DNA from: a virus
Direction: 5' to 3' (one strand)
Virus record (IMG/VR): IMGVR_UViG_3300037961_000715
Span: 1 to 26,833 of that record
DNA: 26,833 nucleotides
Positions within the stretch are counted from its first letter, which is position 1, and every line of letters begins with the position of its first letter. Below, in pieces: positions 6,763 through 12,579 of the stretch. Below the pieces are notes generated by a model that worked only from the letters and a program-made list of their open reading frames with translations, was not told the DNA's origin and made no database searches. The position numbers and the translations under genes are program-made.

Positions 6763-7267
6763 TTTGTATATAATTTCTGACATCTCGAATAGCGCGATAC
6801 AACGTGTTTCGGCTGATGCCTGTTTCTTTTGCCATTGAGTTTAGTGAGTGTCGATCTCCGTAGTAAATAGAAAAGCAATTTTTTTCAAACCAGTCAACAT
6901 CTTGCAACTTATCTTCTATAAAATTAAGTAAAACTTCATTCCATTTTTTTTGATCAACGTCATTCAAATTATGTAAGTGGTTTAGATGTTCGGTCGCTTG
7001 TTTGTGACGTTCTGTTGGTTTTCTATATTTGTAATGGTATCGGCTTGTAGAACTTCGATAGTTGTTTATACATAAGCGAATTATATAGAAACGCATTTGA
7101 TTTTTTTCAACTATCTTTTGCATCTTTGCGCGATTCGCTTCAAGCACCATAACAATAACTTCGTGTGCTAAATCTTCGTAATCTGGGTGTCGTCCTTGCG
7201 TAATGACTTTAGCGATTTCTATTATCGCACCATAGTTTTCCCTTATATACTTTTGAACCACACCCAA
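6713..7267 (-). CDS. Sigma-70-like RNA polymerase sigma factor
   Basis: About 184 residues. The N-terminal part (HPDYEDLAHEVIVMVLE, then FYIIRLCINNYRSSTSRYH) matches the region 2 outline of small sigma factors. The C-terminal part (SLNSMAKETGISRNTLYRAIRDVRNYI, residues about 145-171) is a region 4-like helix-turn-helix. There is no in-frame ATG before region 2, so the start must be non-ATG: TTG 7267 or GTG 7261, just after the NinG-like stop in the same frame. Such a protein could redirect host RNA polymerase to late promoters. The intermediate segment is short and polar. Calling it a true sigma factor rather than a related HTH regulator is moderately sure. Confidence 0.65.
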   Translation of the reverse strand: MGVVQKYIRENYGAIIEIAKVITQGRHPDYEDLAHEVIVMVLEANRAKMQKIVEKNQMRFYIIRLCINNYRSSTSRYHYKYRKPTERHKQATEHLNHLHNLNDVDQKKWNEVLLNFIEDKLQDVDWFEKNCFSIYYGDRHSLNSMAKETGISRNTLYRAIRDVRNYIQNEIKKQGLRRYNTKNN

Positions 7268-7270
7268 AGC

Positions 7271-7648
7271 TTACAAAAGTTTTTTTACTTCCTGTTGGTA
7301 GTGTTTTATTTTTTCTAACAACTCGTCGTTAGTAAATCTAGCAGGTTGGTTGCTTAGTACAACTAGATCGTCAGCTAAGTCTGTTCCAAGGTTAAGGGCA
7401 AACTGATACTGCTCACCGCCGCGAAAGCCGTTGCATCGTTTGCATTGTGGCTTAACATTATCTTCGTGCCAACGTGTTGCGTATTTACCTCGCGACTGGA
7501 AATGTCCTGCGTCTACTTCACGCCAATTTTTTGTGACGCCACAAGTAAAACAATTTACATATCCTGCGTGGTCAGCGTCTTTTAGTCTTATGTATTGACT
7601 AAACACTTTGTCAAGTTTCTTAATTAGTGTTGATCGCTTTACAGGCAT
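7271..7648 (-). CDS. ninG: NinG-like recombination protein
   Basis: A 125-residue protein with the lambda NinG/Rap pattern. It has an N-terminal basic helix, CFTCG (Cys33, Cys36), DAGHFQSRGKYATRWHEDN (Asp46, His49, His61) and CKRCNGFRGG (Cys69, Cys72). This is a zinc-stabilised HNH-like arrangement that in lambda Rap acts as a structure-specific nuclease on recombination intermediates. Here it probably processes branched replication or recombination DNA. It overlaps the small membrane gene by 10 bases and is followed in the same frame by the sigma-like gene. Confidence 0.85.
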   Translation of the reverse strand: MPVKRSTLIKKLDKVFSQYIRLKDADHAGYVNCFTCGVTKNWREVDAGHFQSRGKYATRWHEDNVKPQCKRCNGFRGGEQYQFALNLGTDLADDLVVLSNQPARFTNDELLEKIKHYQQEVKKLL

Positions 7649-7770
7649 AAATACATAATACCAAGTAAAGCAATGATAGCTTCGTTAACTCTAAGACCTT
7701 GATATAAATAGTATTCAACGCCTATATCTACGAACGCTAAAATCACCATTGCAATAACAAGTCCTTCCAT
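7639..7770 (-). CDS. Small membrane protein (43 aa)
   Basis: From the ATG at 7770 the product is MEGLVIAMVILAFVDIGVEY..., with two hydrophobic stretches (residues about 3-20 and 30-42) separated by YYLYQGLRVNE. A longer reading from TTG 7845 would run into the upstream gene and is disfavoured. It overlaps the ninG-like start by 10 bases. Function unknown; it may sit in the host inner membrane. Confidence 0.5.
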   Translation of the reverse strand: MEGLVIAMVILAFVDIGVEYYLYQGLRVNEAIIALLGIMYLCL

Positions 7771-7807
7771 AGTTAGACTATATAAAACAATTAAAAGTAT
7801 TTTGCAA

Positions 7808-8206
7808 CTATTGGGGATAAGTAAATGACGAAAGTTCTTCGTCAAGGTTGTAGTAGTATTTAATTATTGTCTTACTTCCTTTAAAGTCGGTCTTACTTGG
7901 CTGTTCTTTTTTTACCAAACCAGATGCAATAATTGTGTCAATGTGTTTTGAAATGTTAAAAGTGTAAAGACCTTTTTCGTCTGTTACTACATATATAAAA
8001 AACTTGTTTTTCAGTTGTGCTTTTTGATAGTTAGCAAACAACTTCATCGCCTCAATCATTTTAGTCGGATAATAAGATCGGCGATTTTTTATTTCTACGA
8101 TGTGTAGGTCGTCCTCTGCGTCATACGAACAATGCTTGTCTTTTACAAGGCGTAATCTTGTCGAGTTGTGCTTATTGATTAGACTTATTGTGCTGAGTTC
8201 ATTCAT
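7808..8206 (-). CDS. Possible PD-(D/E)XK-type nuclease-like protein (132 aa)
   Basis: The segment SYDAEDDLHIVEIKNRRSYYPTK contains Asp29-Asp33 followed by Glu38-x-Lys40 on a hydrophobic strand. This is the outline of the PD-(D/E)XK nuclease core, and IEAMKLFANYQKAQL follows as the expected helix. Later strands (KFFIYVVTDEKGLYTFNI) resemble those of small phage proteins with this fold. The second half ends TIIKYYYNLDEEL. It lies directly after the two methyltransferase genes. The fold call rests on one motif; catalytic activity is uncertain. Confidence 0.45.
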   Translation of the reverse strand: MNELSTISLINKHNSTRLRLVKDKHCSYDAEDDLHIVEIKNRRSYYPTKMIEAMKLFANYQKAQLKNKFFIYVVTDEKGLYTFNISKHIDTIIASGLVKKEQPSKTDFKGSKTIIKYYYNLDEELSSFTYPQ

Positions 8207-8212
8207 TATGTT

Positions 8213-8713
8213 TTAGTCCTTAAACATCAACTTGTTATCTAAAATTCCTCTACAAAACCACGCAACACCAAAGTGTGGGCTTCCCTTTCCCGTGAAATCT
8301 ATTCTTTTATTCAACACAAGTAACTCAATACCTTTTTCGTTAAACATCGCCCCTCGTTTTTGACCTTGAATACTTGATACGGGGAGTAATAGTGCAAAGG
8401 GTTTTCCTATTTCGTAGCACCTTTCAATGAACTTATCTTTCTTTGAATATGGAGGGTTTGTTATAATTATATCAATATCTTTTGGTACTCGATCAGTTAG
8501 AAAATCCCTACCATTACTTGATTTACAAACAAAACCATTGTCATTCATAAAATCTACAATGTTTGATGAAGTATTGCTTGTGCAGTCATAATAAACCTTA
8601 TTTCTTTTTAATTCCTTTAATAGTGGTTTTATTGCTTCTTTTGGTGTGTAGCACTCGTCAGAATTAGAATTGTTTGATGTTCTATGAAGCATATTTATAT
8701 TGGTTGATGCCAT
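8213..8713 (-). CDS. Phage Dam-like N6-adenine methyltransferase, divergent
   Basis: A 166-residue protein with the catalytic motif NPPY (residues 86-89, DIDIIITNPPYSKKDKF), characteristic of amino-methyltransferases acting on adenine N6. SDECYTPKEAIKPLL near the start matches phage Dam-like enzymes, and the C-terminal region RIDFTGKGSPHFGVAWFCRG is also typical of them. The S-adenosylmethionine motif I (FxGxG) is not visible; YYDCTSNTSSNIVDF stands in its place. The enzyme may therefore bind the cofactor unusually or be inactive. It starts two bases after the stop of the other methyltransferase. Confidence 0.7.
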   Translation of the reverse strand: MASTNINMLHRTSNNSNSDECYTPKEAIKPLLKELKRNKVYYDCTSNTSSNIVDFMNDNGFVCKSSNGRDFLTDRVPKDIDIIITNPPYSKKDKFIERCYEIGKPFALLLPVSSIQGQKRGAMFNEKGIELLVLNKRIDFTGKGSPHFGVAWFCRGILDNKLMFKD

Positions 8714-8715
8714 AT

Positions 8716-9342
8716 CTATTGTTTTAGTTCTCTTATCACATCAAATATAGTTCGTTGCGCTTGGTGCTGTTTTAGTCTTTTGCACGCAGCATTATAATAT
8801 TCTTTGTCTAACTCGCAACCAACCAAATCATAGCCAAGGTTGTGACAAGCTATTGCAATTGATCCACTTCCAAGGTGCGTGTCAAGAATTTTATCGCCTT
8901 CTTTTGCGTAGTTATGCAATAACCACTCGTATAGCTTAACAGGTTTTTGTGTAGGGTGTATTCTTTTTTTATCAATGCAGTTGATTTTAATAAACTTAGA
9001 AGGTTTGTCAAAACTTGTGTAAGCTATTTCAACCTCAGACATAGTTGGAATATAAATGTCTTTATGCCAAACTATAACACACCTATATTGAGACAATGGA
9101 AAATAATTACCCCCCCAAATAATTTGATTTTTAGAAATTCTTTTTAACTCGTCAAAGTATTTTTCTGAAGGTATTTCATCATCCCAACTATGATCGGGCC
9201 ACCTTGCAGAAGCGTTCCCCTGACCACCACTTGTAGTTCGTTTTCCTAAACCATAAGGCGGATCAACTATGGCTAACTCAAAAGCATTATCTTCTAACGT
9301 CTTGAGATACTCCATACAATCGATATGTTTTAAGTCAATCAT
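8716..9342 (-). CDS. DNA N6-adenine/N4-cytosine methyltransferase (beta class)
   Basis: A 208-residue enzyme from the ATG at 9342; the longer reading from TTG 9393 lies inside the upstream gene. It begins IDLKHIDCMEYLKTL, followed by catalytic DPPYG (27-31), IIWGGNYF, VWHKD, HPTQKP (129-134) and the cofactor motif DTHLGSGSIAIA (about 154-165), then CELDKEYYNAA. Catalytic motif before cofactor motif is the beta-class order of the N6_N4_Mtase family. No restriction enzyme partner is next to it, so it is probably a solitary methylase protecting phage DNA. Target sequence unknown. Confidence 0.9.
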   Translation of the reverse strand: MIDLKHIDCMEYLKTLEDNAFELAIVDPPYGLGKRTTSGGQGNASARWPDHSWDDEIPSEKYFDELKRISKNQIIWGGNYFPLSQYRCVIVWHKDIYIPTMSEVEIAYTSFDKPSKFIKINCIDKKRIHPTQKPVKLYEWLLHNYAKEGDKILDTHLGSGSIAIACHNLGYDLVGCELDKEYYNAACKRLKQHQAQRTIFDVIRELKQ

Positions 9343-9982
9343 CGATTGTTGAATTAGGGTGTACGATAAACTTCCATCGTCCTTTGTCGTCAACGTCAGA
9401 TTCAGGTAAGTTTAGTTTATCTTTAAATTCTTGCCACTTTTTTATTTGTTCCTTTGTCAATGGTTCTTGCTTTGCTTTTTGTGCAGCTTCTTGTTTATAT
9501 ACTACTTTTTGTCTGTTGTAGTTGTTTTCGATCATATCACCTCGTTCGCCTTCGTGTTGCTTAAATATTTCTACAAGTTCTGGTAGCTTTAGTCTTTCGT
9601 ACAATTTGCCATAATATCCAGCTTTTAATCTTTTAGTGATCACTTTCCATTCTTCTAATTTCATTGTTGGAAATTGCTCAATTAAATATGTTACCGCATC
9701 TATATAATCGCCTTCGTGTCGAAAACTTTTATTCATTTCTAAATAGTCAAGAGCATCTTTAAGCAATGCCGTCAAACCCACAATAGTCATTTTAGGTTCG
9801 TGCTTGTATGCTGACCTTACATTAGTACCTAAGTGCCAAGCGTCACTAAGTGACAAATTAGAGTGATTCGATATGGTTAAAAAACTTTTCTTGATCGAAA
9901 GTTTTATTTTTTGTGCTTGTTCTGTTATTGTAAAATCCTTTCCATCCTTGCGCAATGGCGTGTTCGATAAGTTCGATTGCAT
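9335..9982 (-). CDS. Hypothetical protein next to replication initiator (215 aa)
   Basis: Not assigned to a family. It is helical and charged. The middle part WKVITKRLKAGYYGKLYERL (about residues 116-135) and ERGDMIENNYNRQK resemble proteins often found beside replication initiators in Bacteroidota phages. The first 42 codons overlap the end of the replication gene by 125 bases in another frame; no later ATG exists before residue 63, so this start or a non-ATG start is used. The C-terminus (LPESDVDDKGRWKFIVHPN) is polar. A role in replication, for example as a helicase-loader partner, is a guess from position. Confidence 0.5.
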   Translation of the reverse strand: MQSNLSNTPLRKDGKDFTITEQAQKIKLSIKKSFLTISNHSNLSLSDAWHLGTNVRSAYKHEPKMTIVGLTALLKDALDYLEMNKSFRHEGDYIDAVTYLIEQFPTMKLEEWKVITKRLKAGYYGKLYERLKLPELVEIFKQHEGERGDMIENNYNRQKVVYKQEAAQKAKQEPLTKEQIKKWQEFKDKLNLPESDVDDKGRWKFIVHPNSTIDD

Positions 9983-10544
9983 CTTGTTCGTTGTTGTTAG
10001 ATAGGTTGATTAATTTTTTTAAGGCAGCTTGTTCTGATACTGCTGACTTGTAGCCAAATTTATGCTCTTCTTTCTTATACTTTTTCCAGAGTGTCCAACT
10101 TTCTTTAAACAAATTTGAATCAAATGGCAACACTATGTGTGTTGTATTTTGTTTAGTCTCTTGGTAGTTATCTGGTATAGGTGAGTCATTTTTGACATAT
10201 CCATTTGTCATATTTGACATATGCAAACTACTTAAATTGTCAATTGCATTTGTCAAAGTAAACCACTTAGTTCGATCGTATCTTTTGTCATTAAAATTTC
10301 CAGATACTATTGCGCCTTTTTCTTCAAGCTTTGTAAGCAAACGACCTATCTTTCGTGCCGTCCAAAACGGAAACAACTTAGCAAAAGCTGACTGACTGTT
10401 GTATGTCCAGTATCTACCTTCGTGAAAGTTTCTGTCGTTCGCTTCGTTCTTAGCTACCCAATAGCGGATGTGGTGAAGCATAATAGCTTCATCCACTCCG
10501 TATTGTTTAGCGTCCTGACTTGCAAAAGTAAAATAATCAAGCAT
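9858..10544 (-). CDS. Replication initiator-like winged-helix protein
   Basis: A 228-residue protein. Residues 1-100 (AIMLHHIRYWVAKNEANDRN, YWTYNSQSAFAKLFPFW, RKIGRLLTKLEEKGAIVSG, DRTKWFTLT) match the winged-helix N-terminal domain of phage replication proteins related to DnaD/RepO-type initiators. A polar linker follows, then a helical region (FKESWTLWKKYKKEEHKFGY, residues about 150-170) that in relatives contacts the helicase or loader. It overlaps the HTH gene by eight bases. With no polymerase or helicase in the window, it probably recruits the host replisome. Confidence 0.75.
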   Translation of the reverse strand: MLDYFTFASQDAKQYGVDEAIMLHHIRYWVAKNEANDRNFHEGRYWTYNSQSAFAKLFPFWTARKIGRLLTKLEEKGAIVSGNFNDKRYDRTKWFTLTNAIDNLSSLHMSNMTNGYVKNDSPIPDNYQETKQNTTHIVLPFDSNLFKESWTLWKKYKKEEHKFGYKSAVSEQAALKKLINLSNNNEQDAIELIEHAIAQGWKGFYNNRTSTKNKTFDQEKFFNHIESL

Positions 10545-10767
10545 TATTTTTTAATTCTTTTTCTCGATAAACAACTTCCCAAACGATCTGAGATGCAGTT
10601 ACATTTTTATCTTTTACTATTTCAGGTGAATATTTAAGCATACCTCTTGGGTTTGTTTTTATCCAAGATCTTACAGTCTCAGGTGTAACACCTAGAGACT
10701 TGGCCATTCGCCTTTGTGTTCCATAGTGTTTGCCTATAAATTCGTGAAAGTCTGATTTGTGTTTCAT
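10537..10767 (-). CDS. Small helix-turn-helix DNA-binding protein (76 aa)
   Basis: Residues about 15-37 (YGTQRRMAKSLGVTPETVRSW) form a clear helix-turn-helix of the Cro/C1 or transposase-like kind. The segment after it (IKTNPRGMLKYSPEI) is typical of small phage regulators. The start overlaps the upstream stop as TAATG. It may regulate early genes or assist the adjacent initiator. It lies inside the early operon rather than at a divergent switch, so a lysogeny repressor role is not supported. Confidence 0.65.
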   Translation of the reverse strand: MKHKSDFHEFIGKHYGTQRRMAKSLGVTPETVRSWIKTNPRGMLKYSPEIVKDKNVTASQIVWEVVYREKELKNNA

Positions 10768-11237
10768 TAGAACGGTTTTTCAATTAATTCGTCAGCTTGT
10801 AAAGTAACGTCTACATTGTCTAAATCAAGAGCGTACTTTTTTAACATTTTAGCTACTGCTATTGCATTTCGTAACTCAAATTTGTCTGGCGATACTAGAC
10901 TTAATTCGCAATCAATAGCTGTTTTAATTGCCCATTGATTCATAATTAAATGTTGTCTTTTTTCGTCGCGATCGTAAAAACGTGTTACCGTATTGCTAGT
11001 GCTTGTTGAATTGCTACCAAAGTCAGGTTTGTTTAGCTTTAGCTTTTTACCAAACTTTCCTTCTGTTACTGTGTATGCAACTTCGTCGCCTACCTTCCAT
11101 CTGTCAGGTGACTTAGCTGAAACTTCGCCAACTGTTCCGTCTTCTAATTCAACTTCTGAAGTGTACATAGTCGCTCCGTCAAACTTACTAACGTAAGTGC
11201 CACTTGCTTGTGTGGACTTTATTTTGCTTGTTTGCAT
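10767..11237 (-). CDS. Putative OB-fold single-stranded DNA-binding-like protein
   Basis: A 156-residue protein. Residues 10-72 (SGTYVSKFDGATMYTSEVEL, DGTVGEVSAKSPDRWKVGDE, VAYTVTEGKFGKKLKLNKP) have the alternating strands and turns expected of an OB fold. I recall a similar layout in ssDNA-binding-like phage proteins. The second half is helical (RQHLIMNQWAIKTAIDCELSL, then KMLKKYALDLDNVDVTLQA), which in relatives mediates interactions. Position just before the HTH and initiator genes agrees with a replication role. Family assignment is tentative. Confidence 0.5.
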   Translation of the reverse strand: MQTSKIKSTQASGTYVSKFDGATMYTSEVELEDGTVGEVSAKSPDRWKVGDEVAYTVTEGKFGKKLKLNKPDFGSNSTSTSNTVTRFYDRDEKRQHLIMNQWAIKTAIDCELSLVSPDKFELRNAIAVAKMLKKYALDLDNVDVTLQADELIEKPF

Positions 11238-11239
11238 TT

Positions 11240-11698
11240 TTAATAATTAAAAGGTTTAAAATTTATTTCGTATTTGTTTATTGAGCGTTTAAGCTTTTGA
11301 CCCAAAACCTTTGAAAGATAATCTTTCTTTGCTTTTGTAGTAGGAAAAATTTGCTTATCTTTTTCTGTGTTGAGCAAGTCGTCAGGATCTTCTCTGCCTA
11401 CTAAGTATCTAAACTTTAAGCCGTAAATACAATCTTTGTCATTCCAAAAAGTTATGTTGCTAATCTTTTTGTTCTTTTCAGCTTTGTTGATGTAACTTAC
11501 AGCAGACGCAACACCAGCAAAGCCAATATAAAAACCATCTACCATTAGTGTAATCATCTTCTCATAAGTCTTGTTTAGATCGTAGTCAGTTAAGCCAGGT
11601 GCAGTTAAGGCACAACCACCAACGTCTATTGATTCGCCTTCTACACCAGTTATAGTGTAACCGTATTCGTTTGATATGTTTACTAATACTTTGCTCAT
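11240..11698 (-). CDS. Hypothetical early protein (152 aa)
   Basis: Not recognised. It starts with strand-rich sequence (VLVNISNEYGYTITGVEGES). A Gly/Ala-rich hydrophobic stretch (GFYIGFAGVASAVSYI, residues about 55-70) looks like a buried helix rather than a membrane segment because charged sequence flanks it closely. The C-terminus is basic (KDYLSKVLGQKLKRSINKY). The ATG overlaps the stop of the preceding small gene as ATGA, so it belongs to the early operon. Confidence 0.55.
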   Translation of the reverse strand: MSKVLVNISNEYGYTITGVEGESIDVGGCALTAPGLTDYDLNKTYEKMITLMVDGFYIGFAGVASAVSYINKAEKNKKISNITFWNDKDCIYGLKFRYLVGREDPDDLLNTEKDKQIFPTTKAKKDYLSKVLGQKLKRSINKYEINFKPFNY

Positions 11699-11844
11699 TT
11701 TTTCTTAGGTGTTGATGATGTCTTAATGTCTTCAATAAATTCTGCTATAACACGACGTTCGTTAGCGTCTAAGACTTGTTGACGTATATATTCACGCCAT
11801 TGTTTAAAGTCTTTGATAGGTTCATCTGGATATATCGTTCTCAT
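11695..11844 (-). CDS. Small early protein (49 aa)
   Basis: A short ORF, MRTIYPDEPIKDFKQWREYI... ending TSSTPKKK. The reading is supported by ATGA overlaps at both ends, with the 49-codon gene before it and the 152-codon gene after it. It is predicted helical and charged with no recognisable domain. The chain of precise overlaps makes it a likely real gene despite its size. Confidence 0.6.
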   Translation of the reverse strand: MRTIYPDEPIKDFKQWREYIRQQVLDANERRVIAEFIEDIKTSSTPKKK

Positions 11845-11990
11845 TTTGAATAAGGGTTATCAGCTTTAGCGTCACGGGCTATGTAATACGCGTCAAGCTT
11901 TGTTTGTTCTTCTTGAAGTCTTTGTTCGTGATACTTAATGTTCACCTCGGTTTCTTTTATTAAGTCGTCTAAAGTCATTTTATAGGGCAT
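11841..11990 (-). CDS. Small coiled-coil-like early protein (49 aa)
   Basis: MPYKMTLDDLIKETEVNIKY is followed by HEQRLQEEQTKLDAYYIARD, a heptad-like charged helix. Its stop overlaps the next start as ATGA. Two starts are possible: the ATG at 11990, which lies one base after the U-run of a terminator hairpin, or the ATG at 11978, whose context (TATAAAATG) is A-rich. The second seems more likely. It is the first gene of the tightly overlapping early operon. Confidence 0.55.
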   Translation of the reverse strand: MPYKMTLDDLIKETEVNIKYHEQRLQEEQTKLDAYYIARDAKADNPYSK

Positions 11991-11991
11991 T

Positions 11992-12013
11992 AAAAAAGGG
12001 CGCACTCGCGCCC
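11992..12013 (-). terminator. Rho-independent terminator or attenuator before the early operon
   Basis: On the minus strand GGGCGC-GAGT-GCGCCC forms a perfect six-pair GC stem with a four-base loop, followed at once by six U. It lies seven bases after the stop of the 79-codon gene and one base before the ATG at 11990. It should stop or attenuate transcription entering the early operon. Confidence 0.8.
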
Positions 12014-12020
12014 CTTTAGG

Positions 12021-12260
12021 TTATTGTATATTTTCAAACTTATTAATTAGTTCTTCAAGCTGAAACTCGTTAAGATATTGATAAGGTTTAGCGTCAATAT
12101 GTCCTTCAATAAAGGTTGCGCCACCTTGTCCGTCGTTGCAAATAAGTACATTAGGTACGTTTGTTGTGCAGACGTATGATACCCCTCGACGTGTATCTTG
12201 ATACCTTACTCCGGTTACTTCTAAATTAGTCATTTTGTTTTGTTTTTTGTTGTTTAACAT
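12021..12260 (-). CDS. Hypothetical leader-region protein (79 or 70 aa)
   Basis: Not recognised. The product begins MLNNKKQNKMTNLEVTGVRY, contains QDTRRGVSYVCTTNVPNVLI and NDGQGGATFIEGHID, and ends ELINKFENIQ. Two starts are possible: ATG 12260 or the second ATG at 12233, which follows an A-rich tract (ACAAAACAAAATG) typical of Flavobacteriia start regions. It is the first minus-strand gene after the intergenic island and is separated from the rest of the early operon by a terminator hairpin, so it may be expressed most strongly of all early genes. Confidence 0.6.
   Translation of the reverse strand: MLNNKKQNKMTNLEVTGVRYQDTRRGVSYVCTTNVPNVLICNDGQGGATFIEGHIDAKPYQYLNEFQLEELINKFENIQ
12035..12042 (-). 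promoter_or_regulatory. Possible -7 element TAAGTTTG
   Basis: On the minus strand TAAGTTTG matches the Bacteroidota -7 consensus TAnnTTTG exactly. A TTTC lies 19 bases upstream (consensus TTTG/TTG). It falls inside the end of the 79-codon gene, where it encodes K-F, so it may be chance. If real, its transcript would meet the hairpin at 12013-11992 almost at once. Confidence 0.25.
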
Positions 12261-12263
12261 ATC

Positions 12264-12296
12264 GCAATCTACAACATACTTTCTATAAAAGCAAAA
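12264..12296 (-). promoter_or_regulatory. Weak candidate early promoter (minus strand)
   Basis: TTTTG at 12296-12292, a 20-base spacer, then TAGATTGC at 12271-12264, which matches TAnnTTTG except in the last two bases. Spacing suits Bacteroidota promoters. Initiation a few bases downstream would favour the second ATG (12233) of the next gene. The window shows no better minus-strand match before the early genes. Confidence 0.3.
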
Positions 12297-12304
12297 GATA
12301 ATCT

Positions 12305-12338
12305 TTGTTTTTATTTAACTTTTATTTGTTTATATTTG
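12305..12338 (+). promoter_or_regulatory. Bacteroidota-type promoter for the plus-strand peptide
   Basis: TATATTTG at 12331-12338 is an exact TAnnTTTG -7 element. TTG at 12305-12307 (within TTTG) is a -33 element, 23 bases upstream, at the long end of the accepted spacing. Transcription would start near 12345, about ten bases before the ATG at 12355. Confidence 0.5.
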
Positions 12339-12354
12339 CAAAAACCTAAAAACT

Positions 12355-12450
12355 ATGATCACTTCAGACCCATCTTCATCAATTAACAAGTTTATTACTT
12401 GTGTAATTTTAGTGTTAGCTATACTATTTAGCATACACTTATTTAGATAA
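12355..12450 (+). CDS. Plus-strand 31-residue single membrane-segment peptide
   Basis: MITSDPSSSINKFITCVILV is followed by LAILFSIHLFR. Residues about 12-29 form one hydrophobic helix, with a short polar N-terminus and a terminal Arg. This is the only plus-strand ORF in the window supported by its own signals: an exact TAnnTTTG element 17 bases upstream of the ATG, an A-rich start context (CCTAAAAACTATG) and hairpins downstream. All other genes run the opposite way. Small membrane peptides of this size in phages can be holin regulators, superinfection-exclusion factors or toxins; none can be chosen from sequence. It may also be a chance ORF on a non-coding RNA. Confidence 0.45.
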   Translation: MITSDPSSSINKFITCVILVLAILFSIHLFR

Positions 12451-12452
12451 AA

Positions 12453-12483
12453 AAAACACCGCTAATTTTGTTAGCGATGTTTT
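12453..12483 (-). terminator. Hairpin terminator, best in the minus direction
   Basis: Arms 12453-12465 and 12471-12483 (core CGCTAA/TTAGCG, outer AAAACA/TGTTTT) enclose a five-base loop. The only irregular pair, 12459/12477, is A.C-type on plus-strand RNA but a G.U wobble on minus-strand RNA, where it is followed by further U. It therefore best ends the lysis/late transcript coming from 12580 and above. Its edge lies next to the stop codon of the plus-strand peptide. Confidence 0.6.
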
Positions 12484-12548
12484 ATGACTTATATTGTCGT
12501 TGATATAAATCTAAATTGATTTAGGCATACATTTGTTTATGTTGTTTG

Positions 12549-12579
12549 AAAGCCCTCTGGTCTAATCAGGGGGCTTTTT
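12549..12579 (+). terminator. Strong rho-independent terminator, plus direction
   Basis: AAAGCCCTCTG, loop GTCTAAT, CAGGGGGCTTT: eleven pairs with one U.G wobble on plus-strand RNA, then a run of U (12575-12579). On minus-strand RNA the same pair would be an A.C mismatch and the U-run is short. It ends plus-strand transcription directly before the minus-strand metallophosphoesterase stop codon (12582-12580). Confidence 0.75.

Noticed and set aside
9343-9393. Longer N-terminus for the beta-class methyltransferase
   Set aside because: It would start at TTG inside the previous gene; the ATG at 9342 fits the family start and the overlap pattern.
10537-10767. Lysogeny repressor
   Set aside because: The HTH gene is inside the early operon with TAATG coupling; there is no divergent partner and no integrase in the window.
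12528-12535. Second plus-strand TACATTTG as a promoter
   Set aside because: It matches the -7 consensus but has no TTG at suitable spacing, and a transcript would end within about 40 bases at the next terminator.
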